A stretch of DNA of 64,000 nucleotides, from NCBI RefSeq assembly GCF_900101015.1, contig NZ_FNFZ01000004.1:1-64000 (forward strand), given 5' to 3'. The notes below the pieces were generated by a model. The model did no database searches and was not told the origin of the DNA. It was given only the letters and a program-made list of their open reading frames with translations. The stretch comes from Sarcina sp. DSM 11001. GTDB lineage: Bacteria > Bacillota > Clostridia > Lachnospirales > Lachnospiraceae. Positions 33,939-42,747 of the stretch are shown here, piece after piece. Position numbers and translations under genes: made by a program. The first letter of the stretch is position 1, and each line of letters opens with the position of its first letter.

Positions 33939-36900
33939 TTACGACCCGTTTTCCAGATATTCCTCAAATTCCGGCATTGTCATAAGGACCTGCCTGGCCC
34001 TGGTGCTGCTCTCTTCACTCACGACTCCCGCGTCGGCCAGCTGATCCATGATCCTGGCGGCGCGGTTGAATCCGATTTTGAAAACCCTTTGCAGAAGTCC
34101 GATCGAGGCTTTGTTCTTTTCAATAATGAAACGTCCTGCCTTCTCAAAGTGTTCATCCCTGCCCGGGTCTGACCGGATCTCGGGGGCAGTGAGGGCGGCG
34201 GGGCCGTTCTCAGCGATGACCTCGATCTGGCGTTCCGCTTCCTCATCGTGCTTTTCGGCGCGGTTGTTCTTGCGGATAAAGTCGACAACTCTCAAAACCT
34301 CATCGTCGGAGACAAAGGCTCCCTGTATGCGGGCCGGTTTCTGATAATTCTGCGGGAAAAACAGCATGTCGCCTTTGCCGAGCAGTTTCTCAGCCCCGCC
34401 CATGTCGAGGATCGTCCTGGAATCCACCTGGGACGTGACAGCGAAGGCGATCCTGCTGGGCATGTTGGCCTTGATGATGCCCGTGATGACGTTTACAGAA
34501 GGACGCTGGGTCGCAATGATCAGATGGATGCCCGCAGCTCTTGCAAGCTGGGCCAGGCGGACGATGGCAGTCTCCACCTCACTTTTGGCAACCATCATGA
34601 GATCTGCGAGCTCATCGACGATGATGACCAGTCTGGGCAGAATTTCAAACCCGGGATCAGTCCCTTCCTTAATAGACTTTGTCACGAGGGCGTTAAAGCC
34701 TGCCAGATCGCGGACATTCGCGGCCGCGAACAGGTGATATCTCTTTTCCATTTCCGCTACTGCCCAGTTCAGAGCCGCGGAGGCTTTGCGGGCATCTGTG
34801 ACGACAGGAACCATCAGATGAGGGATCTTTTTGTAAACACTCAGTTCGACCACCTTGGGGTCGATCAGCAGCAGGCGGACCTGGTCCGGGGATGTCCTGT
34901 AGAGAATGCTGAGTATGATCGTGTTGATACAGACGGATTTACCGGATCCTGTCGCGCCTGCGATCAGTACATGGGGCATGCGGGAAATGTCGGAGATGAC
35001 CGTCCTCCCGCCCAGGTCCTTACCAACGGCAAAGGGCAGTCTCCCATCATATCTGCGGAAGTCCTGGGACTCCAGAAGGTCCCTCAGGTGGACGGTGGTC
35101 TCTGTTTTGTTGGGAACCTCGATACCGATCGCGGATTTACCCGGGATCGGGGCCTCGATCCGGATGTCTGTCGCCGCGAGGCGGAGCTTTATGTCATCGG
35201 ACAGGTTGATGATCTTGCTGACTTTGACTCCCTTGTCAGGCCTGAGCTCATAGCGGGTGACAGTGGGGCCCTGGCTGATATCTGTGACTGTGACCTGTAC
35301 GCCGAAGGTGCGCAGGGTTTCCTGCAGGCGGTGGGCGGTTTCTTTGAGCTCCCGCTCAGTCTCGTCATTTCTGCGGCGCTCTCCTTTATCCAGCAGGGAG
35401 AAGGGCGGAGGGACATAGTTGTTTCCCTTGCGCATGGCAGCCTTCTGCCCGGTTCCGGCACCCTTGTTCCCTGCATTGTTCTCGCGATGGACGGAGATCT
35501 CCCCGAGCTCCTGTTCTGTGGGAACACTGAAACCGGACGTCCGGGAGGCTTCTGCAGAGGCAGTTATTCCGGCAGCCGCCGTATTCCGGCTGTCTTCTTT
35601 TCCGGAGAACCTTCTGCCGTCCGGGTCGCTGGCTGCAGGACGGATCCTGCCGGAGCTGCTGTCCAGGCTGTTGGCTGCAGGACGGATCCTGCCGGAGCTG
35701 CTGTCCAGGCCGTTGGCTGCAGGGTGGATCCTGTCAGAACCGTAACTGTCCGGGCTGTCGGATGCAGGACGGACACGGCCGGACCTGCTGCTGTCCGGAT
35801 TAATGACTGCCGTCATGACTTCAGGTCCTTCCGCAGCCTGTCCGGCTGATCTTTGCCCGGATGTTTTCAGTTCCGGTGAGATCTGGCCTGTTGTGAGGGA
35901 GCTTCCCTGCCTTCTCGAAGGAGTACTGCCCTGGGCTGTCGTGAAAGCGGCTCCCTGTCGGCTCTGTCCTGCAGTCACAGGCCTTCCGCCGGACAGGTTA
36001 TAGTCGGTGTCCTGCGGCGGACTGATCAGCTCCGGACCTTCCGGAACTCTTTCGGTCCTGCGGCCGGTCATTGTCTCTGCAGAAGGGCTGTCCTCCTGGG
36101 AAAGATCATCATATCCATTATGGATAACAGGAAGATCCTGTCCGGGTTTCTGGTACCGTGTGCCGTCCGGATCGGGTGCCCCGCCTGATAAGGGACGGAC
36201 TGTTCCGGCTGCCGCAGCCCGGCTTCTGCGGGGCTGTGCGGGCACGGTCATAGGGTCATCTCCCTCGGCGGGCAGAACGACGATCTCATGGACATCCCTT
36301 TTCACCGCCCCCTGAATCCCTTCTTCATAGAGCATAGGATAACCGGAGGAGTTACGGGACTGGCCCGCTCCGCGCAGGCGGGTATGTTCGAGATCCATAT
36401 TTCTGCCGGACAGCGGTGTTCTTTTTCTCTTTCTGCGGGTTCGGGCGGGTTCGGGTTCAGCCAGCCTCCGCTCCTCTCTTTCCTCACGGTATAGGATCTT
36501 TTCAGCTTCCCGTTCAAGCTCCCGTTCTCTCTCTTGTTCCAGCTCCTCGAGCCTGCGCTGTCTGTAGATCCTTCTGCGTTCGGCAAAGCCTGGAGTATCT
36601 TCATTTGCTCTGCGGTTATGCCAGCTGCGCAGCGCGCCCGCGGGTGAGCGCTGGATCAGGAGCAGGAGACCGATCAATGCCGCTCCTGTCAGGAAAACAG
36701 CGCTTCCGACCATCCGCAGCGCATAATACAAAAACCAGGAGACAGCGCCGCCGATGACTCCGCCTCCGAGATGGTTCCCGGAACAAAAGCGGAAGGCTTC
36801 AAGCGGGCTGAAAGGAGCCTCCAGGGAGATCAGATGCGCTGCCTGAAGCTGGAGGTGAGCTATGGCTTCTCCTGTGAGCATCAGGATCATCAGGGCGGCA

Positions 36901-37355
36901 AGCCTGACCCGCATCCGCGTCGTCATGGAGTTTGTGAGCAGAAGCAGGGAAAAAAGAAAGAGATAGACGGGCACGCACCAGGCGACGATCCCGAACAGAC
37001 CGAAAAGGATGTCAGCCAGAACTTTTCCGACACTTCCCCCGAAACCAAGCATTGATAAAAAAAGGAACAGCATGATGATGAGCATGACAATAAGCGCGAT
37101 ATCCAGACGGATCTCGCGTTCTCTCTGTTCCCGGCTGAGCCTTGCCTGTTCGCGTGCTCTGGCCTCTCTGGAGGAGGAGGTCCGGTTTCCTTTTGCCGCT
37201 CCTGCCGTTCGGGTCTGTCTTTTTGCAGAGCCGGACCTGGCGGATGTGGAAGAACGGGCACTTGAGGTGCTTTTTTTACGGGAAGAGGCGGAAGCCGGAG
37301 CAGATGCTCTGCCGGAGCTTTTTGTCTTCGTTTTTGTGGTTTTATTTTGTGCCAT
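33939..37355 (-). CDS. ftsK: DNA translocase FtsK/SpoIIIE with an enlarged disordered linker
   Basis: The motor pumps DNA at the division septum. From ATG 37355 the protein has 1138 residues, longer than the usual 750-900. A basic Ser/Ala/Arg tail (1-80) precedes four membrane helices (about 90-250). A linker of about 350 residues follows, with tandem units SGRIRPAANSLDSS / SGRIRPAA encoded by ~54-bp repeats. The motor domain has Walker A GATGSGKSVCIN near residue 800, Walker B VIIVDELADLMM, and QRPSVNVITGIIKANMPSRI. A C-terminal winged-helix gamma domain (about 1065-1125) has IGLLQRVFKIGFNRAARIMDQ, which in the family reads KOPS/SRS sequences. AGAGGC precedes the start. The 80-aa acidic gene lies 41 bases upstream. 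Confidence 0.95.
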   Translation of the reverse strand: MAQNKTTKTKTKSSGRASAPASASSRKKSTSSARSSTSARSGSAKRQTRTAGAAKGNRTSSSREARAREQARLSREQREREIRLDIALIVMLIIMLFLFLSMLGFGGSVGKVLADILFGLFGIVAWCVPVYLFLFSLLLLTNSMTTRMRVRLAALMILMLTGEAIAHLQLQAAHLISLEAPFSPLEAFRFCSGNHLGGGVIGGAVSWFLYYALRMVGSAVFLTGAALIGLLLLIQRSPAGALRSWHNRRANEDTPGFAERRRIYRQRRLEELEQERERELEREAEKILYREEREERRLAEPEPARTRRKRKRTPLSGRNMDLEHTRLRGAGQSRNSSGYPMLYEEGIQGAVKRDVHEIVVLPAEGDDPMTVPAQPRRSRAAAAGTVRPLSGGAPDPDGTRYQKPGQDLPVIHNGYDDLSQEDSPSAETMTGRRTERVPEGPELISPPQDTDYNLSGGRPVTAGQSRQGAAFTTAQGSTPSRRQGSSLTTGQISPELKTSGQRSAGQAAEGPEVMTAVINPDSSRSGRVRPASDSPDSYGSDRIHPAANGLDSSSGRIRPAANSLDSSSGRIRPAASDPDGRRFSGKEDSRNTAAAGITASAEASRTSGFSVPTEQELGEISVHRENNAGNKGAGTGQKAAMRKGNNYVPPPFSLLDKGERRRNDETERELKETAHRLQETLRTFGVQVTVTDISQGPTVTRYELRPDKGVKVSKIINLSDDIKLRLAATDIRIEAPIPGKSAIGIEVPNKTETTVHLRDLLESQDFRRYDGRLPFAVGKDLGGRTVISDISRMPHVLIAGATGSGKSVCINTIILSILYRTSPDQVRLLLIDPKVVELSVYKKIPHLMVPVVTDARKASAALNWAVAEMEKRYHLFAAANVRDLAGFNALVTKSIKEGTDPGFEILPRLVIIVDELADLMMVAKSEVETAIVRLAQLARAAGIHLIIATQRPSVNVITGIIKANMPSRIAFAVTSQVDSRTILDMGGAEKLLGKGDMLFFPQNYQKPARIQGAFVSDDEVLRVVDFIRKNNRAEKHDEEAERQIEVIAENGPAALTAPEIRSDPGRDEHFEKAGRFIIEKNKASIGLLQRVFKIGFNRAARIMDQLADAGVVSEESSTRARQVLMTMPEFEEYLENGS
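35632..35780. repeat. ~54-bp tandem repeats inside ftsK
   Basis: The phrase CTGCAGGACGGATCCTGCCG followed by GAGCTGCTGTCCAGG recurs two to three times, with a more diverged copy to the right. It codes for the SGRIRPAAN repeats of the linker; the reading frame is kept. Confidence 0.8.
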
Positions 37356-37396
37356 GGACTGCCTCTGCAACTGCATTGGTCAAAGTATTGAAACGA

Positions 37397-37639
37397 TTAG
37401 ATGTCATAGTCATCATCGTCATCGATCTCGATGTCGAAATAGTCCAGATCCTCAGAGATATCCCAGTCATCCTTCAGATCGAAATCCATCCGTACATGCG
37501 GGCGCCGTTTGGGTACAGGGAGAGGATTTTTTAAAAATCTGTTGTCCTCACTGCCGGATCCGGCGGGGGAAGGAAAGTCTGCAGCGCTCTTTTGGTTATC
37601 GGAGGGCGCATTGTTTCCAGGGAGACCATCTTTGCTCAT
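37397..37639 (-). CDS. Small acidic hypothetical protein upstream of ftsK
   Basis: 80 residues, starting MSKDGLPGNNAPSDNQKSAA and ending in a strongly acidic IEIDDDDDYDI. There is no membrane segment or known domain; the middle (KNPLPVPKRRPHVRMDF) is basic, so the protein has opposite charges at its two halves. The ATG at 37639 has AGAGGATCCC upstream; a longer frame to 37903 would run through hairpin repeats and is unlikely. It lies 41 bases before ftsK and is probably cotranscribed. Confidence 0.6.
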   Translation of the reverse strand: MSKDGLPGNNAPSDNQKSAADFPSPAGSGSEDNRFLKNPLPVPKRRPHVRMDFDLKDDWDISEDLDYFDIEIDDDDDYDI

Positions 37640-37701
37640 GGGATCCTCTTTTAAAAAAATGAAAATCGTGTTTTCGCCGTGTAAATCGCGTTTCCCTTTT
37701 T

Positions 37702-37807
37702 GCGCGTAATACCCACGTCTGAAGACATGGGTATTACGCGATGAAGCGGGTTTCCTTTTTTTGCGCGCGTATCCCACGACTGAAATCAAGGGTATTACGC
37801 GATGAAG
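37702..37807. repeat. Two palindromic GCGTAATACCC hairpin elements
   Basis: 37702-37740 forms GCGCGTAATACCCA / TGGGTATTACGCG, a nearly perfect stem with a short loop. A second, looser one, GCGCGCGTATCCC / GGGTATTACGCG, occupies 37763-37801. Each is followed by ATGAAG. The second element and its flanks are close to a copy at 43399-43474 in front of the ABC-F gene. Confidence 0.8.
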
Positions 37808-37950
37808 AATAAAATAACACATAGCAGCCTGGTGCCGGGGCACAAAGCTGCTGTGTGAGAAAATACTGCGTGTAGATTCATTTGAGCGAGTCCTGATAAG
37901 CACCCTTTGCAGTGCTTTTGCAAGAACCCCCGGGTAATATGGCGATATCT

Positions 37951-38688
37951 TTATTCGTCACCCTCATCCCAGTTATGGTACACTGCCTGAACATCATCGT
38001 CGTCTTCGAGGATATCGAGGATCCTGCGGATCTGCTTGATCGCGTTTTCATCTGTCAGTGTGACATAGTTCTGGGGGATCATAGTCACTTCGGCAGAAAC
38101 CGTTTCGATCCCGGCGTCCGTGAGGGCTGCCTTGACAGCGTCAAAATCCTCCTCAGAGGTGAGGACTTCAAAGCTGTCCTCCTCTTCCCTGACGTCCTCG
38201 GCACCTGCGTCCAGAGCCAGCATCATCAGGTCGTCAGCGCTCATGTCACATTCTTCGCGGTCAATGATGATCTGTCCGCGCTTGTCAAACATAAACGACA
38301 CACAGCCGGGGGTTCCAATATTGCCGGCGCCCTTGGAAAAAGCGGCGCGCACATTGGCTGCAGTGCGGTTCTGGTTGTCAGTCAGTGTGTCCACGATCAC
38401 GGCGATACCATTGGGGCCGTACCCCTCGTAGGTATTGTACTGATAGTTGACATTGCCGACATCACCCGCGGCCTTCTTGATCCCGCGCTCGATCGTGTCA
38501 TTGGGAACATTGTTGGATTTTGCCTTCTCAATGACCTTGGCAAGTTTGTAGTTGTTGGAAGGATCAGGTCCGCCTTCCTTGACAGCAACGGCGATCTCTC
38601 TGCCGATGATCGTAAAGATCTTGCCCTTCGCGGCATCATTTTTCTCTTTTTTATGTTTGATATTTGCAAATTTTGAATGTCCTGACAT
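37951..38688 (-). CDS. YebC/PmpR family protein
   Basis: 245 residues of the YebC family, recently linked to translation of proline-rich stretches and earlier described as a transcription regulator. Signatures are MSGHSKFANIKHKKEKNDA at the start, KGKIFTIIGREIAVAVKEGG, NVPNDTIERGIKKA, YNTYEGYGPNGIAVIVDTLTD, and an acidic C-terminal IRRILDILEDDDDVQAVYHN. TGAGGAATCGAC precedes the start. It stands alone between the ftsK pair and alr; ruvCAB, often its neighbour, is not here. Confidence 0.93.
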   Translation of the reverse strand: MSGHSKFANIKHKKEKNDAAKGKIFTIIGREIAVAVKEGGPDPSNNYKLAKVIEKAKSNNVPNDTIERGIKKAAGDVGNVNYQYNTYEGYGPNGIAVIVDTLTDNQNRTAANVRAAFSKGAGNIGTPGCVSFMFDKRGQIIIDREECDMSADDLMMLALDAGAEDVREEEDSFEVLTSEEDFDAVKAALTDAGIETVSAEVTMIPQNYVTLTDENAIKQIRRILDILEDDDDVQAVYHNWDEGDE

Positions 38689-39048
38689 GTCGATTCCTCA
38701 CTAAAAAACAGATATACGTATGTTTAAAGGCGGTTCTTCTCCAGGGACCGGAGCCGCATTGCCATACCCGCAAGTATAGCAGTACAGCCGCCAAACGTCA
38801 ATCTAAAGCAGATTCCGCCGCGGCTGGTCGCGTCCGGTATAACCGGCCCCGGTAAAACTGCCCCGGTATAACTGACCGTTGTCCCGGGCTTTAAGGGTTT
38901 CCAATCCCGGTTCTTTCCTATTCCGGTTCTTTCCAATCCCGGTTATCGGGATCCGCTGTTCAACTATAATATTTTAAAGGCTTATTATATAACTATTTAT
39001 AAGAATATGACTATTTATAAGAATCATGAATATTTATAAGCTGAATAT
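38689..39048. other. Intergenic stretch with short tandem repeats
   Basis: Three kinds of repeat are present: CCGGTATAAC units (38834-38875), TTTCCAATCCCGGTTCT units (38898-38945) and 17-bp CTATTTATAAGAAT units (38994-39058) that run into the alr stop codon. No gene is supported. Confidence 0.6.
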
Positions 39049-39058
39049 TTATAAGAAT
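38994..39058. repeat. Four 17-bp tandem repeats over the alr stop codon
   Basis: (C/A)TATTTATAAGAATATGA-type units start at about 38994, 39011, 39028 and 39045. The last contains the alr stop (TAA at 39051-39049) and its codons for Ile-Phe-Leu. Confidence 0.8.
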
Positions 39059-40185
39059 ATCCTGGGGACCCGGGGGCTGATGCAGCAGGCCAGTTCGTAA
39101 TTGAAGCGGCCGGAAAGGTCTCCGAGCTCTTCCATGGTGATGACGGCATCTCCGTCCCTGCCGATCAGTGTGACCGGATCTCCTTCCGCTGCATCCGGGA
39201 TATCGGAGACATCCACCATCATTTGATCCATGCAGACCCGGCCGCGGATCGGAGCCTTTTTTCCCCGGATCAGGACATAGCCTTTTCCGGAAAGTCCGCG
39301 CGGATATCCGTCGCCGTATCCCACCGGTATGGTCGCAAGCCTTTCAGATCCCTTCGTCACATAGGTGCCGCCGTAGCTCACAGCAGTTCCGGCGGGGACT
39401 GTCTTGATGAAGACGATGCTGGAATGAAGGGACATGACCGGTCTGAGGGGAACGGGCTCCCTGGGGACTTCATCCGAAGGCCACAGTCCATACAGGGTGA
39501 TCCCGGCCCGAACCAGATCGAAACTGGTGTGCGGCAGACGGATGATCCCTGCACTGTTGGAGATGTGACGGAGAGGGATCCGATATCCCAGCTCCTCTTC
39601 TATCCTTTCTGTAAAAGTAAAGAAGCGCTCCAGCTGAGTATCAGTATCAGAAAGGTCAGTTTCATCAGCCTTGGCAAAGTGGGTGAAAATACCTTCCAGG
39701 GAGAGCAGGCCCTTCTCCTGGAGCTCCAGAGCACGGCGGACAAACGCCAGCCCTCTGTCATCCGGTGTGATCCCGATCCGGCTCATGCCGGTGTCGACAG
39801 CGATGTGGATGCAGACCGGACGCTTCATTTTAGCTCCCGCGGCGGCCAGCTGTTCCAGCATGTCCTCCCGGAAACAGGCGGGACGTATACCCAGCTCTGC
39901 CAGATCCTCATAACAGTAGGGAAAAGCATACCCCAGGATCAGGACAGGCTTCTGTATACCTGCCTGCCTGAGTTCCACGGCCTCCTCAAAGGTCGCAACC
40001 GCAAATCCCCACAGATAGGGAAGGGATTCGATCCTGTGAGCGATGGGCACAGCGCCGTGCCCGTAACCGTTCGTCTTTACAACTGCGATCATGCGGGTGT
40101 CCGGAAAAAGATTCCGGTGCATGCTTTCCATATTGTAGCAGGCGGCGGAGAGGTCGATCTTTGCACATATCCGTTCGTGACTCAT
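39049..40185 (-). CDS. alr: Alanine racemase
   Basis: PLP enzyme that interconverts L- and D-alanine for peptidoglycan. The 378 residues carry the PLP lysine in MIAVVKTNGYGHGAVPIA, HIAVDTGMSRIG, GIFTHFAKADE, the catalytic tyrosine region SYGGTYVTKGSERLATIPVG, and GRVCMDQMMVDVSD. ACAGGAGACCAGAAGTAA precedes the start. It follows nnrD in a rex-nnrD-alr run, an arrangement common in Firmicutes. The 3' end is embedded in tandem repeats. Confidence 0.96.
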   Translation of the reverse strand: MSHERICAKIDLSAACYNMESMHRNLFPDTRMIAVVKTNGYGHGAVPIAHRIESLPYLWGFAVATFEEAVELRQAGIQKPVLILGYAFPYCYEDLAELGIRPACFREDMLEQLAAAGAKMKRPVCIHIAVDTGMSRIGITPDDRGLAFVRRALELQEKGLLSLEGIFTHFAKADETDLSDTDTQLERFFTFTERIEEELGYRIPLRHISNSAGIIRLPHTSFDLVRAGITLYGLWPSDEVPREPVPLRPVMSLHSSIVFIKTVPAGTAVSYGGTYVTKGSERLATIPVGYGDGYPRGLSGKGYVLIRGKKAPIRGRVCMDQMMVDVSDIPDAAEGDPVTLIGRDGDAVITMEELGDLSGRFNYELACCISPRVPRIFL

Positions 40186-40234
40186 TTACTTCTGGTCTCC
40201 TGTTTCATGATCTTTATTCTTTAAGGCATGTCTG

Positions 40235-40373
40235 CTATGGCATGTCTGCGGGTCCTGTGCTCCAGAAAGCTGCTTTTTCTTCTATGGCATGTCTGCGGAT
40301 CCTGTGCTCCAGAAAGCTGCTTTTTCTTCTATGGCATGTCTGCGGATCCTGTGCTCCAGAAAGCTGCTTTGCG
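40235..40373. repeat. Three 47-bp tandem copies of the nnrD 3' end
   Basis: CTATGGCATGTCTGCGGRTC continuing to CCAGAAAGCTGCTTT begins at 40235, 40282 and 40329. The unit at 40329 begins exactly at the nnrD stop codon; the other two are almost perfect copies downstream of it. Confidence 0.9.
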
Positions 40374-42065
40374 AAGCTCCTCGATGAGGTCACAGGCAGT
40401 CATCCCCTGTTCGCCGTGTTCAGCGGCGGCGCGCTCTCCCGCAATGCCATGCAGGTATACGGCACAGCAGGCGGCGTCAAACCCCGACCTTCTGCGGTCT
40501 GCGGTGAACACAGCTGTCTCTTTTTGAGGAAAGGAAGTAAAAAGGGCTAAGAAAGCCGCAGTCATTCCTGTCAGCACGTCGCCGGATCCGGCTGAAGCCA
40601 TCCCGCTGCAGCCGCTGTGGTTCAGATACAGCATCCGGCCGGAAGGGCAGGATGGATGGGCGACAAGAGTCCTGGCGTCCTTGCAGGCGATCGTGCAGTG
40701 AAGCCGGTCCGCCTGTTCCTGTACAAGGTCTGCGCGTCCGTCGATACATTCCCTGACAGAAAGACCGGCGAGGGCGGCAAATTCACCCATATGCGGGGTC
40801 AGGATACAGGGAAGACCGGCAGGTCTTTCTCTCAGGAGGGAGACAGTTTCCGGCTCAGCTGCCAGGATCCTGACCGCGTCCGCATCCAGTACCAGCCCGC
40901 GCAGACTGCTGTCCGGCCCGGCGCAGTACCTGAGCAGGTCTTTCAAAAGACGGACTGCGGTTTCGTCGGTCCCCATTCCCGGGCCGGCGGCAGCGATGTC
41001 CGCCCATGCCAGGGAAGATAACAGTTTTTCCCTGATCTGAGAAGGGTCCCCGGCTTCTGTATAAGTTTCCAGAAGGGCTTCCGGAAGAGACTGCTGGATG
41101 ATCACCCGGTTGGCTTCATGGGTAAAGACCTTTACCATGCCTGCTCCGGCGGCCATACAGGCGCGCGCAGCCATAAAGGCTGCTCCGCACATTTTCTCTC
41201 GTCCTGCGATGATCAGGACTTTGCCGAAAGTCCCTTTGTTGCCGAAGGGGTCCCTGGGAGGCAGGAGATTCCGCGCAGTCTCTGACGACATCGTAAACAT
41301 GCCGGGAAGAGACTTAAAAGCAAGCGGAGTGATCCCGATCTGCGCCAGATGGCAGACGCCGGCAAAGGCTGTGCCGGGAGCAAGCAGATGTCCTCGTTTC
41401 CGGAAGGCAAAGGTCCTGGTCTCATCACAGCGGACTGCACAGCCCATCACTTTCCCGGTATCCGAGGAGATACCGGAGGGAATGTCCACCGCGATGACAT
41501 AGGATCCCAGGTGCCCGCGGAAACGATTGAGAGCATGGACAGTATCCGCTGCTTCCCCGGACAGGTCCCGTGAGAGTCCTGTCCCGAACAGTCCGTCCAG
41601 GATAACGTCCGGCACCTCTGCGGCCCCTGTTGAAAAAACAGTGAGACTGGTATCAGAGAGATCGGGACAGAGATGAAGACGATCTGCCGGAGGAGGCAGC
41701 CGCAGACCCTGCAGTATGGAGTCTGTAACGGTCGGAACCTCAGCTCCGTAGGATGCCAGGATCCGTTCCTGTACAGCAAAAGAGCTGTCCGGAGAAATCT
41801 CTCCGGACAGTCTGCAAAATCGTACATCATATCCCCTGTCGAGAAGGATCCTTCCGGCAGCCAGTGCATCTGCGCCGTTATTTCCCCGGCCTGCAGCTGC
41901 AAGGATGATCCCCTTCCCTCCCCTGTATTTTTTGAGATAATCGTCGGCACCGTCCGCAACGGACAGAGCGGCGCGCTCCATAAGAACAAGAGAAGGAATG
42001 CCGATCACTTCGCTGGTGCGCGTGTCGCACTCAGCCATCTCAGTGCCCGTCAATATATATTCCAT
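40329..42065 (-). CDS. nnrD: Bifunctional NAD(P)H-hydrate epimerase / ADP-dependent NAD(P)H-hydrate dehydratase
   Basis: Repairs damaged hydrated NAD(P)H. The N-terminal epimerase domain (NnrE/YjeF_N, about 1-225) has RTSEVIGIPSLVLMERAA, AAAGRGNNGADALAAGRIL and ILDGLFGTGLSRDLSG. The C-terminal ribokinase-like dehydratase (about 255-560) has GKVLIIAGREKMCGAAFMAA, AAGPGMGTDE, LTPHMGEFAALAG and HSGCSGMASAGSGDVLTGM with the nucleotide site. 578 residues is slightly longer than typical; extra length is seen around residues 125-165. GGAGAACCT precedes the ATG. It lies 34 bases after rex. Its last codons are triplicated downstream. Confidence 0.94.
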   Translation of the reverse strand: MEYILTGTEMAECDTRTSEVIGIPSLVLMERAALSVADGADDYLKKYRGGKGIILAAAGRGNNGADALAAGRILLDRGYDVRFCRLSGEISPDSSFAVQERILASYGAEVPTVTDSILQGLRLPPPADRLHLCPDLSDTSLTVFSTGAAEVPDVILDGLFGTGLSRDLSGEAADTVHALNRFRGHLGSYVIAVDIPSGISSDTGKVMGCAVRCDETRTFAFRKRGHLLAPGTAFAGVCHLAQIGITPLAFKSLPGMFTMSSETARNLLPPRDPFGNKGTFGKVLIIAGREKMCGAAFMAARACMAAGAGMVKVFTHEANRVIIQQSLPEALLETYTEAGDPSQIREKLLSSLAWADIAAAGPGMGTDETAVRLLKDLLRYCAGPDSSLRGLVLDADAVRILAAEPETVSLLRERPAGLPCILTPHMGEFAALAGLSVRECIDGRADLVQEQADRLHCTIACKDARTLVAHPSCPSGRMLYLNHSGCSGMASAGSGDVLTGMTAAFLALFTSFPQKETAVFTADRRRSGFDAACCAVYLHGIAGERAAAEHGEQGMTACDLIEELRKAAFWSTGSADMP

Positions 42066-42099
42066 AGGTTCTCCATCTGGAACAAAAGCAGGCAGGATA

Positions 42100-42747
42100 T
42101 TATGCTTCTTCTTTTGTGCCCTCGTTCCTGTGAATATTGTAGGACAGCATCATCAGACTGTCCTGCAGGTGGACATTCTCCACTTTGATCTGAGGCGGGA
42201 GCTCGAGATCAACGTGCGCAAAATTCCAGATCGCCTTGATCCTGGTTTCCGATAAGGTCTCGGCGACCTCCTTTGCACCGGTTTTGGGAATCGTCAGGAC
42301 GACGATGTCCACATCGTTACTGTCAACATAGGATTGCAGCTCTGACATGGGACGAATAGGTATCCCTCCTATCGTCTGGTCAAACAGCCTGGAATCGATA
42401 TCGAACGCACAGATAAAATTGAAACCGCTCTTTTTAAATTTCAGATACCTGACAAGAGCCTGTCCGAGATTACCGGCTCCCACCAGCACCATGTTGTGCT
42501 GATGGTTCAATCCCAGTATTTTACCGATCTCCTGGTAAAGATATTCCGTATTATATCCGTATCCCTGTTGTCCGAATCCCCCGAAATTGTTAAAATCCTG
42601 CCGGATCTGCGAAGCAGTCACCTTCATGATCCTGCTGAGTTCGTGAGAAGAAATTCTCTCCTTCCCCTCGTCCTTCAGCTCTTTCAGGTAACGATAATAA
42701 CGCGGCAGCCGGCGAATAACTGCCTGTGATATATCCCTGTCTTCCAC
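42100..42747 (-). CDS. rex: Redox-sensing transcriptional repressor Rex
   Basis: Binds DNA when NADH/NAD+ is low and releases it with NADH, controlling fermentation and electron-transfer genes. The N-terminal winged helix has VIRRLPRYYRYLKEL and MKVTASQIRQDFNNFGGFGQ; the Rossmann domain has VLVGAGNLGQALVRYLKF and the C-terminal helix the usual domain swap. I prefer a GTG start at 42747 (VEDRDISQAV, 215 aa) since AAGAGGTG lies just upstream; the longer frame to 42804 would add a hydrophobic segment atypical of Rex. It heads the rex-nnrD-alr run. Confidence 0.95.
   Translation of the reverse strand: MEDRDISQAVIRRLPRYYRYLKELKDEGKERISSHELSRIMKVTASQIRQDFNNFGGFGQQGYGYNTEYLYQEIGKILGLNHQHNMVLVGAGNLGQALVRYLKFKKSGFNFICAFDIDSRLFDQTIGGIPIRPMSELQSYVDSNDVDIVVLTIPKTGAKEVAETLSETRIKAIWNFAHVDLELPPQIKVENVHLQDSLMMLSYNIHRNEGTKEEA

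Noticed and set aside
34248-35849. 533-codon + strand frame opposite ftsK, and similar frames opposite nfnB, icd and ilvD
   Set aside because: Antisense shadows of confident genes.
40235-40373. CRISPR-like appearance of the three 47-bp units and of the arrays at 22937-23062 and 24467-24570
   Set aside because: Units are contiguous with no unique spacers of constant length, and no cas gene is in the window.
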